A stretch of 64,000 nt of DNA from Atherinomorus stipes (taxonomy: Eukaryota > Chordata > Actinopteri > Atheriniformes > Atherinidae). The position numbers were made by a program, and so were the translations under genes. Of the stretch, positions 33,232 to 43,834 are shown in pieces (position 1 is the stretch's first letter; every line of letters begins with the position of its first letter). The notes under the pieces were generated by a model. The model saw nothing but the letters and a program-made list of their open reading frames with translations. It was not told the DNA's origin and did not search any database. The stretch covers positions 53,967 through 117,966 of the forward strand of contig JALJCO010003522.1 of the NCBI GenBank assembly GCA_023101725.1, given 5' to 3'.

Positions 33232-33465
33232 AGGAGTGATGACATCGCAGTTAAAAACTAGTTTATGTTGTTGGCATTACTGCATATGTAAATACTCCAA
33301 AGAAAAAAACGGCATTTTTTACAGCGGAGTATTGTTCTGAAACGCCAGACCTCACTTCCTCAGTAATACAGTTGGGTCCGGTGATGATATGCAGCTTTAA
33401 CCGGAGACCACGTTGACTTCATTCTGATTGGCTACACCTTATTTGGCTATGACCTTATTTAGTAG
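33232..33465. mobile_element. TTAA element, left end only (same family as 59308-61437)
   Basis: After TTAA (33228-33231) the sequence AGGAGTGATGACATCGC continues for about 235 bp, almost identical to 59308-59530: shared TTGTTGGCATTACT, CACTTCCTCAGTAATACAG, GGTCCGGTGATGATATG and GACCACGTTGACTTCATT. It stops abruptly at GACCTTATTTAG (about 33465), where the foldback relative begins. So it is a truncated copy or a recombinant end. Confidence 0.85.
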
Positions 33466-33790
33466 TCCAAGTGTCCTGAGTGGGTAGCGTCCAGAATTTA
33501 CTGGAAACCACATCATTTACTAGATTTTTATGGACTAAACAGTAGAACATCGTACTTCCCTGATGTAGGTCCATGAGAATCTGCCCTACTAAATATTGAC
33601 AAATTTTTGTGGACTTCTACGGACCTTTTTGTTTTGAGCGCCGGTCACCTCAATTATATGAAAGTCGGTGGAAAACGACCCCCCGGATCTCCGGCTGCAT
33701 TTGAGATATTAAAAAGTGCTCCAGAGTCTTACTTAGCATGAGGATGAGGAGAAGATGAAGGACCATAATTCTGTACGTGTGAAAACCAAG
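33466..33790. repeat. One-armed, diverged relative of the 27.2-kb foldback element
   Basis: TCCAAGTGTCCTGAGTGGG, GCGTCCAGAATTTACTGG, GCATTTGAGATATTAAAAAG and TGCTCCAGAGTCTTACTTAG correspond to blocks in 27040-27300. The first pair is direct and the last pair inverted, showing that the two copies are rearranged relative to each other. Confidence 0.7.
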
Positions 33791-34029
33791 ATTGCAACAA
33801 TGTTTCAAATGTTAAAAAGTAGAAGTTTACTTCATTTGAAATTATATTCAACCTGTCGTGGAAAAAATAAGATAAGAACTTATCCAGATGAGGAAGTCCA
33901 TTCAGGTTTATCAAGAACTTCTGTATAAGGAGAGCTGTCACACAGATGCACACAGCATCGGTACGAGGACTCTGGTTTACAGAAGATGAGTTCTCCCTTA
34001 TATAGTAAGATAATGAAGTATAATATCTG

Positions 34030-34534
34030 CCTTCGGAAGATATTACATCAAGACTCCCTTTGGTGTACATCCGGTATAATAGGAGAGACGGGGCAATCTC
34101 TCTATCAGACATTATCAGTAAAACTCCTTCATTTCATCAATGCTTTAAGTAGAATGAATGAACGAATGAGTACTATTGTCCTGTGAGTTCAGTTTCGCAA
34201 ATTGTGTTTTTGTTGTCTGGGTAGCAGCTGATCTTCTCAGCTGTACTACAGAAGCGCGCATCGTGAACACGCGGGCCCGAAAAGTGCGTAAAACAGCCTG
34301 ATAACTAACGGAAAGCTAAATCTGGACTCACAGGACAACAGTACTCATTCGTTCATTCTACTGAAAGTATTAAAGAAAAAAAAAGTTTTACTGCAGAAAA
34401 TGCCTTCTATAGTGATTGCTCCGTCTCTCCATTATACTGGATGTATGCCGAAGGACGACTCAACGTAATACCTTCCGAAGGAGTCAAAGTGATGCAGAAA
34501 TAAGGTCCAGGTTGGAAAAAAGAAAAGTTATCCT
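34030..34534. mobile_element. Palindromic TTAA MITE, copy B (left-truncated)
   Basis: The copy belongs to the family at 41709-42350 and 45752-46398. It shares AGTAAAACTCCTTCATTTC on one arm with its complement on the other, CTATTGTCCTGTGAGTTCAG with CTGGACTCACAGGACAACAG, and the end GTTATCC before TTAA (34535-34538). The outer part of the left arm is missing. Confidence 0.8.
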
Positions 34535-34538
34535 TTAA

Positions 34539-34980
34539 AGACACACAATGTAACTTTTAGACCTTAAAAATCTGTGTTTCTGACTCGTTCTGATGTCACA
34601 CCAACATTCATTATGCACATTTTCGAGCCGTCACTGCCCAGAGCCGTCCCGGGGCTCAGAAACAGCAGTATGTAAGATTCTCATCCGGGACACGACTGTG
34701 ACGTTGCAGCTGACCATTGGTTGCAAACGGATGTAAACCAGGTATGAACACGCAGGTGTTTTGAACGCATCATGTCAGATTCAGTAAAGAAACGCAAGGA
34801 AACATTAGCGGAGGAAGAGAGGAGAAGAAAGAGAGGAAGAGACAGAACAAGAGTCAAGATAAGACTGTCTGTTACTGGCTGGAGGGAATCACAGTACAGG
34901 TACGATACAAGATGGATGCTAGTTTAGCCGCTGATAGGGGGGGTCACTGAGAAAACTGATCAAAGTGCTGTTGTGTGTCT
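34539..34980 (+). mobile_element. TTAA-flanked non-autonomous element with a basic leading exon
   Basis: The element is 442 bp, bounded by TTAA at 34535-34538 and 34981-34984. The inverted ends are AGACACACAATG and, at the right, CTGTTGTGTGTCT. The left TTAA is also the terminal TTAA of the palindromic MITE to its left, so the two elements abut at a shared target. It contains a short exon (34772-34924). Confidence 0.85.
34772..34924 (+). pseudogene. Leading exon of a TTAA-transposon protein (basic N-terminus)
   Basis: The frame reads MSDSVKKRKETLAEEERR, then RKRGRDRTRVKI and RLSVTGWRESQYR, ending at a donor-like GTACGA (CAG|GTACGA near 34900). It closes at a stop soon after. A basic run followed by R-D-R-T-R-V-x-I and a W-R-E segment is very common in fish transposon-associated proteins. 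The remaining exons are not present in this 442-bp element. Family assignment to a Kolobok-type transposon is inference. Confidence 0.5.
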
Positions 34981-35040
34981 TTAATGCTGTCAGTTTGATA
35001 GCATCTGTACTGAAAACTGTAAACAAACTATCGAGATTAG

Positions 35041-35384
35041 TTAGGGGTGGGCGATATCACTGATATTTAAAAAAAAGAAAATTTGCAATAACAATATCAC
35101 AGATGATGTTGATGGTCACGCAAGAAGTCACAGCCACAGTGAAATCCTTCCTTTTTTTACCCAACGTGACACCGGAAGTACAGCAAAGTAAAGCCTCTCC
35201 AGATTGGTTTGTTATTTTAATAAACTGTTTTTTAAAAGTTTGAAACTGATACCTCCTGATCTGCTTTGATCTGCCATGTTCCCTTTTTCTCTCGTATGTC
35301 ACGATATTACATTTTACATCGATGTCAAAAACTATACCACTATAATCACAATAGGATATAAACGACATGATCTTGCACCCCTAA
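35041..35384. mobile_element. Short MITE with TTAGGGGTG ends
   Basis: The left end TTAGGGGTGGGCGATATC and right end ATGATCTTGCACCCCTAA are imperfectly inverted (the outer 9 bases match perfectly). Length 344 bp. No clear 8-bp duplication was found. The frame at 35057-35368 has no recognisable motif. Confidence 0.65.
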
Positions 35385-36616
35385 AACACATCCTGACCAG
35401 CAACTGTTTCCGTCATTCCTGCTTCATGTGGGAAAGGTAAACCAACACATGACTCAGAGAGACTAACCCCTGGTTCTAGTCCTGTAATCCACTTTCACCC
35501 GTCTGGATGAGTCCGTGAAAGTGTCGGTGGTCCATCTCCATGCGGACTCTGTCCTGGACAGGTCCTGGTCTGGTTGCTGCTCCTTCGTCGCCCTCTGCTG
35601 GAAGCTGCACAGCCCAGCATCACTGTCTTCATCAGACTATAAATAGCTGGGTCAGGATCAGAAACTTACATCTTAGTTAACCTTAATCCTGTGTTCAGTA
35701 GGTTGGCCGTCAGTTTTGTGTTAAACTGTAAGATGTGTCAAAGGGGGTAAATCTTGGTCAAGCAGACATTTGATTAATTGTCATCAAATCTTTTAGGTCT
35801 TTTCCTTCTTCCGAAACCAGTCCACTTAAAGCAACCCTTACCGATGTTGCATTCTTACACTATTTTTCTAACAGGGTAAAATGCTGTGAATGAGGTAATG
35901 GAACTCTGAAATACAAGACAGACCCACCATTAATCAAAATAAAATATTATTCCAATCTCTAAATATTCAATGAAAACTCCAACCAATCCTTGAAGTGGGG
36001 TGCACCTCTAGGATTGTCCAACGGACTTGCCTGTCAGACCTTTGATTCTGCATTTGGAGGTGGAGGGAATGAAGGGGTGTGTCTTAGGAGTGAGGCGGGA
36101 CTGTTTATATTCAAATAATCTTGCTGTGCTTTCTGAAATGCAAGATCGGTAAAGGTTGCTTTAAGTTTCCACTTGTTCGTGTGACTACATTAGTAATTTC
36201 TAGGACTCCTGTACTGACTCATAGGACTACCTAATTTATTCAGAGGGTTACTTTACTTATTCCTGGAACATCTTCATTAATTCTATTATGAACTGCTATC
36301 CTATCCTCTGGTTTTCACTGAAAGAAATATGGTTTTCATTTAGAAGGAGATAATTATTCACATTTTTATTGTGTTCCAAGGGAACGTGCATGCTTGTAAC
36401 TGCCCCTGACGGTTAAAAAACTTTGGAAGTCCATTGGAATAGAGTGGTCTTTATGGGGTTAGTCACAATGATGCTGGACACTTCTTGTTTTTCTGATTGC
36501 TTTAATCGATGAGGGGAGAACTGTCCTAGATGGGGAATACGTTTTTACTGGTTTCCTGTAGGGTGTCGAGATTCCATCTAACCAAATGTGGGACAACGTG
36601 GGACGATAACCAAGAA
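35385..36616. other. Intergenic, no gene recognised
   Basis: AT-rich sequence with no supportable open frame, repeat end or RNA gene. Confidence 0.4.
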
Positions 36617-36617
36617 C

Positions 36618-36715
<98 letters not shown>
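36617..36715. repeat. (TA)n microsatellite
   Basis: About 85 bp of alternating TA, followed by three (TATG) units. Confidence 0.97.
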
Positions 36716-36716
<1 letters not shown>

Positions 36717-36731
36717 ATTCACATACACATA

Positions 36732-38150
36732 CAGTTGTGTGAAAAACTGTTTGCCTCCTTCCTGAGTTCTTACTTTTTTGCATGTTTGTCACACTTCAAT
36801 GTTTCAGATCATCAAACAAATTTAAATGTGAGACAAAAACAACACAAGTAAACAGAAAATGATGTTTTTAAATGAAGATTTTTTATTGGTAAGGGGGAAA
36901 AATCCAAACCTCCATGGCCATGTGTGAAAAAGTGATTGCCCCCTCTGTTAAAACATAAAATAACTGTTTTATCACATCTTTGGAAAGCTGAGTTCAGTTT
37001 CTCTATCCACATCCAGGCCTGATTACTGCCACACCTGTTCTCCATCAGAAATCCCTTAAATAGGACCTGCCTGATAAAGTGAAGTAGACCAAAAGATCCT
37101 CCAAAGCTAGACATCATGCTGCCATCCAAAGAAATTCAGGAACAAATGAGGAACAAAGTCATTGAGATCTATCAGTCTGGAAAAGGTTCCAAAGCCATTT
37201 CTAAAGCTTTGGGACTCCAGAGAACCACAGTGAGAACCATTATCCACAAATGGTGAAAACATGGAACAGTGGTGAACCTTCCCAGGAGGGGCCGGCCGAC
37301 CAAAATGACCCCAAGAGCACAGCGACGACTCATCCAAGAGGTCACAAAAGACCCCAGAACAACATCCAAGAACTGCAGGCCACACTTGCCTCAATGAAGG
37401 TCAGTGTTCATGACTCCCCCATCAGAAAGAGACTGGGGGGCAAAAATGGCTGCATGGCAGAGTTCCAAGACCAAAACCACTGCTGAGCAAAAAGAACATA
37501 AAGGCTCGTCTCAGTTTAGCCAGAAAGCATCTTGATGATCCCCAAGACTTTTGGGAAAATCCTCTGTGGACTGACGAGACAAAAGTGGAACTTTCTGGAA
37601 GGTGGAGGTCCCATTACATCTGGCATAAAAGTAACACGGCATTTCAGAAAAGGAACATCATAGCAACAGTAAAACATGGTGGTGGTAGTGTGATGGTCTG
37701 GGGCTGTTTTGCTGCTTCAGGACCTGGAAGACTTGCTGTGGTAAATGGAACCATGAATTCTGCTTCTACCAAAAAATCCTGAAGGAGAACGTCCGGCCAT
37801 CTGTTGGTGACCTCAAGCTGAAGCGCACTTGGGTTCTGCAGCAGAACAATGATCCAGAACACACCAGCAAGTCCACCTCTGAATGGCTTAAGAACAACAA
37901 CATGAAGACTTTGGAGTGGCCTAGTCAAAGCCCCCACCTGAATCCCATTGAGATGCTGTGGCATGACCTTAAAAGGCGGTTCATGCTGGAAAAGCCTCCA
38001 ATGTGGCTGAATTACAACAATTCTGCAAAGATGAGTGGAACAAAATTCCTCCACAGCGCTGTAGAAGACTCACTGTCTTGTGATGGTTCACTCACAGACT
38101 TCAACAAAAAGTGTTTTATTTTTGTTTTGTTTTGTTGGTTTTTTTTGTTT
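36732..38150 (+). mobile_element. Second Tc1-like transposon, right end missing
   Basis: It starts CAGTTGTGTGAAAAACTG after TA (36730-36731), a Tc1-family terminal sequence different from the one at 7375. The transposase lies at 37115-38100. No inverted right end was found: after about 38110 the sequence becomes T-rich with GTTTT repeats and meets repeat family F. So the right terminal repeat is deleted or replaced, and this copy cannot transpose by itself. Confidence 0.85.
37115..38110 (+). pseudogene. Tc1-like transposase, decayed, catalytic residue changed
   Basis: The N-terminal helix-turn-helix is intact: MLPSKEIQEQMRNKVIEIY, KGSKAISKALGL and TTVRTIIHKW, then a stop (TGA). The AT-hook-like RRGRPTK and PRAQRRLIQEV follow, then frameshifts. 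DDE segments: WTDETKVELSG (about 37570-37600) keeps the first Asp. The second segment reads QQNNDPEHTSK near 37845, with Asn where QDND normally carries the catalytic Asp. The third, HLNPIEMLWHDLKRR (about 37935-37980), keeps Glu. Multiple stops lie between 37420 and 37760. Confidence 0.87.
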
Positions 38151-38289
38151 TGTTTTCAAAAGGGGGAAATATAAAATATACAAAGCAGAGCACCGCAGCG
38201 CTCTGGAGGCTCAGCACCCATAAAATTATAATTTAGTGAAATAAAATATTGTTCTTGAATTGTGGTTGAAAATAATAATTTTAAAAAAC

Positions 38290-38620
38290 TGTTCCAGAGA
38301 CATTTGAGCACCTTGCTCATGAACAGTGAACCAACTTACCTGTCAACAGGTGCCAACATCTGATTGGATGTTACAGAAAACACCTGATTCCAGTGATTGT
38401 CTCATAGTGTTGCTCAACAACATTTTAGCTGCGGAGTCCCATCATGCTTGTTTACTTGTTTTATTTCCTTTGTGTTTTTTTGTGCTTGTTTTTAATATTT
38501 CTTTCGAACCACAATTCAAAATGAGTGTCATGATTTTAATAGAATTTTTATTCATTATCACTTGTCAATTTCATCTTATTTCAGAGACTGCTGATTTTTT
38601 TTCCTTTCTATAATTGGAGA
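38290..38620 (-). repeat. Dispersed repeat family F, copy 3 (inverted)
   Basis: This is the complement of copy 2: CTGTTCCAGAGACATTTGAG, ATCTGATTGGATGTTAC, TGTTGCTCAACAACATTTTAG, CATCATGCTTGTTTACTTG and CAAATCAATTTC-like blocks to about 38600. It directly follows the truncated Tc1 copy. Confidence 0.8.
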
Positions 38621-38637
38621 TTTTATAGATTATAATT

Positions 38638-38665
38638 AATTGATTATATATATATATATATACAT
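38638..38665. repeat. Short AT microsatellite
   Basis: TATATATATATATATATAC within AT-rich sequence. Confidence 0.8.
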
Positions 38666-38827
38666 ATAATTTATTTATTTATTTGCTCATTCGTAAATGG
38701 TAATATGATCTTTATCGTTGGTCAAGGGCAAACATGTCCAAGAAAACATTCAGGCCTCACTGGCTAAGGACAACAGACCATCTGTGAACCAAAACAATGG
38801 ACATGTCACCATGGATTTGAGAGAAAA

Positions 38828-39160
38828 CACACACACACACACACACATACACACACACCCTTGTACTTGTATCTTTGTGAGGACATTCATTGGCATGCAG
38901 TAATGCATTCCGCAGCCCCTTACCCTAACCCTAACCACCACAACTGATTGCCTAAACCTAAACCTTGCCCTAACCTTAACCAAAACCTAATTGTAACCTA
39001 AACTCTAAAACCAAATCTTGACCCTCAAAAATGGATTTTTCTTTGGCTTTTTTAGTAAGGACCAGCCAAAATGTCCTCACTTTGCAAAAATGTCCTCACT
39101 TTGCTGGTAAAACACGCAAAATGGTCCTCACAATGTAGCAAATACAGGAACACACACACA
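38828..39160. repeat. CA-repeat-flanked interspersed repeat with degenerate TAACCC tract
   Basis: A (CA)n run at 38828-38858 is followed by TTTGTGAGGACATTCATTGG, a degenerate TAACCC stretch (38930-39010), and repeated AAATGTCCTCACTTTGC, closing with TGGTCCTCACAATGTAG and another CA run (39152-39162). The GTGAGGAC and GTCCTCAC ends are inverted, so it is a common fish short interspersed element. The TAACCC tract is part of it and not a telomere. Confidence 0.7.
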
Positions 39161-39162
39161 CA

Positions 39163-41704
39163 TTCTCCTCCCCAGCTCCTACAGCCCCTGTTTCACCCCT
39201 TGACCCTCTGTGTCTCCTCTGTCCATGTAAGCTACTGTATAAATGACTTAAACTAAACTTTTGAAAAGAAAAAAAAAAGTACGTCAGCTGTCTGTGAAAT
39301 AAGTTGAAATTCACAAAGCCTTTCATGCACGTAGTACATTGACGTTGATAGAGCTACACTGCACTCTGGTGGCCACAACATGTACAACTCTTAAGTTGAT
39401 GCCAATACAAATTTAATGGTTAAATTATTAATAAATGTTCGAATATATTCGAACTTCATTATGAAAAAACAAATGAACTTCGAATTTGATTTCTGAGCAA
39501 AAGTCAAAGCCCTAATCAGAACCAGTCCACCACCGCTCTGTGAACCAGACTGAGGTTAAAGTTCTAACAGTCGTCATCTGATGCAATAAAATGGTGAAAG
39601 TCATTTTGCTGTATCATATTTCTTGTGTAACACATTTCCATCGGGAGAACAGAGATTTGTGGTCATTAAAATGATGCCAATGATGTTTAATAATGTGGAT
39701 ATTAGCAGCCATGTTAAATATCCTGGACATTTTTCAGAATTTTGAGAGTAGCCTAAAATTCTATTGAGATTGTGAGCCTGTTGATGACCAGCTTGTAGTA
39801 AAATCATTACTGATTCAATGATTTTGGTGGGATTTCTATCATTTTTTTTTCTGTAAAAAGAGTATACTGTTTGCTGAAAAGAACAACATATTTACTGATG
39901 TCATAATTTGGGGAAAAAGTTGATTGCCAGTAAAGTAATGATGGAAATATTGGGAAAAAGGTGAAAAAGTGGCTCATTTTTTGCATTAAATTGATGAATC
40001 ATTGATCAGGTAGAATTGTGTTTTAAGTGTTATTTTTTCAGTGGATGTTGTCAGCACATGTGTTTTGTGAATCTAGAATGCATTTATTGACAGCCTACCC
40101 AACCCATCGAAGATTTGTGGAAAAAAAGTCATTTTTCACATTTGTTTGATAAAAAATTATGACTGCAGACACTAAAATGGCCACAATTTTTTTTGCGATA
40201 TTTACGGCAGAGCAGACCCCCCAATTATTTGTCCTTAGCATCTAAGTTATAAGAAAAAGCACAAATAAAAAGTATAACAGGTGATGTCAGGTTCAACCCA
40301 TTTTTGAGACTTTGGCTTCCTGACTAAAGGGTTTATAGGGTCAAGTGATTGGCTATAATCAGGGCAATTAATCGCTGTAGCCATTTTTTAAATAATCAGA
40401 ATTGGCCTGAGTTTTTCCAGTTAGATGCCAGTATGTTCATAATATAGAAAGCTCAACTGTTGAAATGTGATGGGGACTGATGTACTGAAATGAGGGGAAT
40501 ATTGGAAAACAAAGCAGAACTGCTGTTTTCTCATAGGACGGGTGTGACTTGGAGCTTTTCCAGGTGAACGTGTACAGTTTCACTGATATGGTTTGATAAA
40601 AAACATCTCATAACATCATTTTGTCCACATCTAAACAGCAGAGCACCTGGTTCCATGGTTGCTACGGTGCTTCTAATAGGTGCATCATTATTTATAAATA
40701 AAGCTTTCACAGATTAAGCAGGTTTTCTGGAAAATTCTGGTTTCTTTCCAACAAAGTTGTCTTTGAATACACGTTTCTTCACATACTTGCAAAAAACAAC
40801 AGCATCTTCACAAAGAAAACATGGAGAAATGCAAGCTTAACATGGAAAATGTCAGATTTGAGCTTATGTCTTTTCTGTTGATCATAATTTAGGATATTTA
40901 ACAAACACCAATGAGGTGACTTAGCCTAATTAACTAATACAAGTCTGGCTTAAACTAATTTAAAGGAAAAATGTGCATTTGAAAACTAAAGTTTTGACAT
41001 TTGGGTTGTTATTTGTGTTTTGTGGATTTGAAGAAAAAAAAACTGCATGTAAATGATTCAGTTTAAGGTCTAGGATTATAATGTTTCACTTAAATTTCTG
41101 TTTGATTAAAAAAAAAAAACTTCAACAAAACAGATTTTATCTCTCAATAATATGGTTGTTTGGATAATTTCGTTCATTTTTTATGTTTCTATATTTTGAA
41201 ATGCTGAGCTGTTAAGCTGCAATTTGCATTTTAAAGAATGACAGCAAAGAGTTTTTTAGATGTTATGAAAGCTGTGTTTAATGAACAATATTCTGTTGCT
41301 AAAAATATATCTAAATACTAAAACATGTTTAACATTTTATGTAAATAAATTTAAGTGAAGAAAAAGTAATTACACAGAAAATAATTAAACTCAGAGAGAG
41401 TATGATTTAACAATAAATGTGTTGGCTGAGCACTTTTGAATTACATGAGTATAAACCTTTTTCAGCTTGTTATCTCATTTTAAGAAAGATTATTCTTCTA
41501 AATATAGCTTTAGTGTAAACTTAAGATTTAGATTTAGGACATATTACTGCTCTATACAGTAGAAAGGAAAATGCACAATGCAATTTAAAATATAATGAAA
41601 GTTGTTCATTATGATTCTTTTAAATGAGTTGGCCAATGAAGAGGTTAGAATTTTCTAGACCGAACGTGGGTGTAATTTAAATCTGGTGATGTGGTCACGA
41701 TAGT
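39163..41704. other. AT-rich intergenic sequence, nothing recognised
   Basis: About 2.5 kb without a supportable open frame, repeat end, promoter or RNA gene. Only short A or T runs were seen (for example 39847-39853 and 41110-41120). Confidence 0.45.
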
Positions 41705-41708
41705 TTAA

Positions 41709-42350
41709 GGATAACTTTCTTTTTCAACCTGGAACTTATTTCTAGGAGTTTATATGTGCATTTACTCACCGATAAGTTTCTGCATCACTTTGACTCCCGT
41801 GGAAGATATTACGCTGAGTCGCTTTTCGGTGAACGTCCAGTATCATGGCAGAGACGGGCAGCATCTATCAGATTATCTGCAGTAAAACTCCTTCATTTTC
41901 TCCAATACTTTCAGTAGAACGAACGAACGAGTGCTATTGTCCTGTGAGTCCAGATTTATCTTTCCGTTAGTTATCAGGGTTCTACACACTTTGTACGTTT
42001 GTACGTAAACGTGGGTGCGTTTACGATGCGCGCTTCCATAGTACAGCTGAGACGAGCGGCTGCTACCCAGACAACAACAAAAACACAATTACAGAAACTC
42101 TGAACTCACAGGACAATAGTACTCATTCATTCCTTCATTCTCCTTAAAGTATTGATGAAATGAAGGAGTTTTACTGCAGATAATCTGATAGATGCTGCCC
42201 CGTCTCTGCCATGATACTGACGTACACCGAAAAGTGACTCAGCGTAATATCTTCCAAAGGAGTCAAAGTGATGCAGAAACTTTACCCGTGAGTAAATGCA
42301 CGTATAAACTCCTAGAAATAAGGTCCAGGTTGAAAAAAGGAACTTATCCT
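41709..42350. mobile_element. Palindromic TTAA MITE, copy A
   Basis: The arms run 41709 to about 42000 and about 42080 to 42350. GCATCACTTTGACTCC, AGATATTACGCTGAGTCGC, CAGAGACGGGCAGCATCTA and GCAGTAAAACTCCTTCATTT on the left each reappear as complements on the right. The ends are GGATAAC and the complement GTTATCC-like AACTTATCC, flanked by TTAA (41705-41708) and TCAA (42351-42354, one base changed). No protein coded. As RNA or single strand it would form a very long hairpin. Confidence 0.88.
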
Positions 42351-42503
42351 TCAAGTGAGTAGTTTCCTGGGCTCGGTGATGACGGTTTTAAAGCATCAGC
42401 GTGTCCGTGCTTCTGTCTGCCGTCAGTCATAAATGTGCAGCCATGTTTCCCTGCTTCACCTTTCTGTTTCTGTTCCGACATATTAACATGGAAAAGTTTT
42501 TTT

Positions 42504-42548
42504 CAGGAGGTCCCTCTTGTCTAGGAGAGGCGCCCTGGGGGGCCCACT
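42504..42548 (+). other. Possible exon start before the pyrimidine tract
   Basis: TTAACATGGAAAAGTTTTTTTCAG (split: branch-like TTAAC, then T-run and CAG ending at 42506) is a good 3' splice site. The following GAGGTCCCTCTTGTC could begin an exon. No acceptable donor lies between it and the pyrimidine tract, so either the tract itself is transcribed within an exon or this is a chance site. The frame that starts AGGTCCCTC at 42508 is in register with the exon at 43835, but lack of A in the tract makes this uninformative. Confidence 0.25.
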
Positions 42549-43826
42549 GCTGCCTTCTTCCTTCTTTTTCTCCTCCCTCCCCCTCCTTCATCTCCCCCTC
42601 CTCCTTCTTCCGCTCCCCCTCCTCCTCCTTCCGCTCCCCCTCATCCTCCTCGTCCTCGTCCTCCCCCTCCCTCTCTCCCTCCTTCTCCTCCTCCTCCTCC
42701 TCCCTCTCATCGTCTCCCCCCTCCTCGTCCTCCTCCTCCTCTCCCCTCCTCCTCCTTGTACTCCTGCTCCTTCTCGTCCCTGTCCTCCTCCTCGTCCTCC
42801 TCCCCTCCTTCCTCCTCTCCCTCTCCTCGTCCTCCCCTCCTTCCTCGTCCTCCTCCCTCTCCCCCTCCTCCTCCTTGTCCTCCTCCTCCTCCTCCGTCCC
42901 CGTCCTCCCTCTCCCCCTCCTCCTCTTCCTCCCCCTCCTCCTTGTCCTCCTCCTCGTCCTCCTCCCTCTCCCTCCTCCTCCTCCTCCTCCTCCTCCTCCT
43001 CCTTGTCCTCCTCCTCCTTCTCGTCCCCCTCCTCCTCCTCGTCCCCGTCCTCCTCCCCCTCCTTCCTCTCCCCCCTCCCCCTCCTCCTTGTCCTCCTCCT
43101 CCTTCTCGTCCCCCTCCTCCTCCTCGTCCCCGTCCTCCTCCCCTCCTTCCTCTCCCTCTCCCCCTCCTCCCTCCTCCTCCTCCCCCCTCCTTCCTCGTCC
43201 TCCTCCCTCTCCCCCTCCTCCTCCTTGTCCTCCTCCTCCTCCTCGTCCCGTCCTCCCTCTCCCCCTCCTCCTCTTCCTCCTCTTCCTCCCCCTCCTCCTT
43301 CTTGTCCTCCTCCTCGTCCTCCTCCTCCTCCCCCTCCTCCTCCTCCTCCTCCCCCTCCTCCTTGTCCTCCTCCTCCTTCTCGTCCCCCTCCTCCTCATCG
43401 TCCCCGTCCTCCTCCCCCCTCCTTCCTCTCCCTCTCCCCCTCCTCCTCCTCCTCCTCCTCCTCGTCCTCCTCGTCCCCCTCCTCCTCCTCCTTGTCCTCC
43501 TCCTCTCCTCCTCCCTCTCCCCCTCCTCCTCCTCCTTGTCCTCCTCCTCGTCCCCCTCCCTCTCCCCTCTCCCCCTCCTCCCTCTCCCCCTCCTCCTCCT
43601 CCCTCTCCCCCTCCTCCTCCTCCTCCTTGTCCTCCTCTTCCTCCCCCTCCTCCTCTTCCTCCCCTCCCCCCCTCCTCCTCCTTGTCTTCCTCCTCGTCCT
43701 CCTCCCTCTCCTCTCCTCGTCCCTCCTCCTCGTCCTCCTCCCTCTCCCCTCCTCCTCCCCCTCGTCCTCCTCCTCCCTCTCCCTCTCCCCCTCCTCCTCC
43801 TCCTCCCCCTCCCCCTCATCCTCCCC
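42549..43826. repeat. 1.28-kb polypyrimidine tract, (TCC)n/(CTCCT)n
   Basis: The plus strand is almost only C and T for nearly 1.3 kb, with scattered single G (CGTCC, TTGTCC) and very few A. Because stop codons need an A, all forward frames stay open, giving Pro/Ser/Leu-rich frames of up to about 500 codons. The reverse frames are open with Arg/Glu/Gly. I treat these as artefacts. The tract ends in CTCCCCTGGGTCAG, a 3' splice site for the exon at 43835. Confidence 0.93.
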
Positions 43827-43834
43827 TGGGTCAG

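Noticed and set aside
38930..39010. Interstitial telomere (TAACCC)n
   Set aside because: Degenerate and always found within a common fish interspersed repeat with GTCCTCAC ends.
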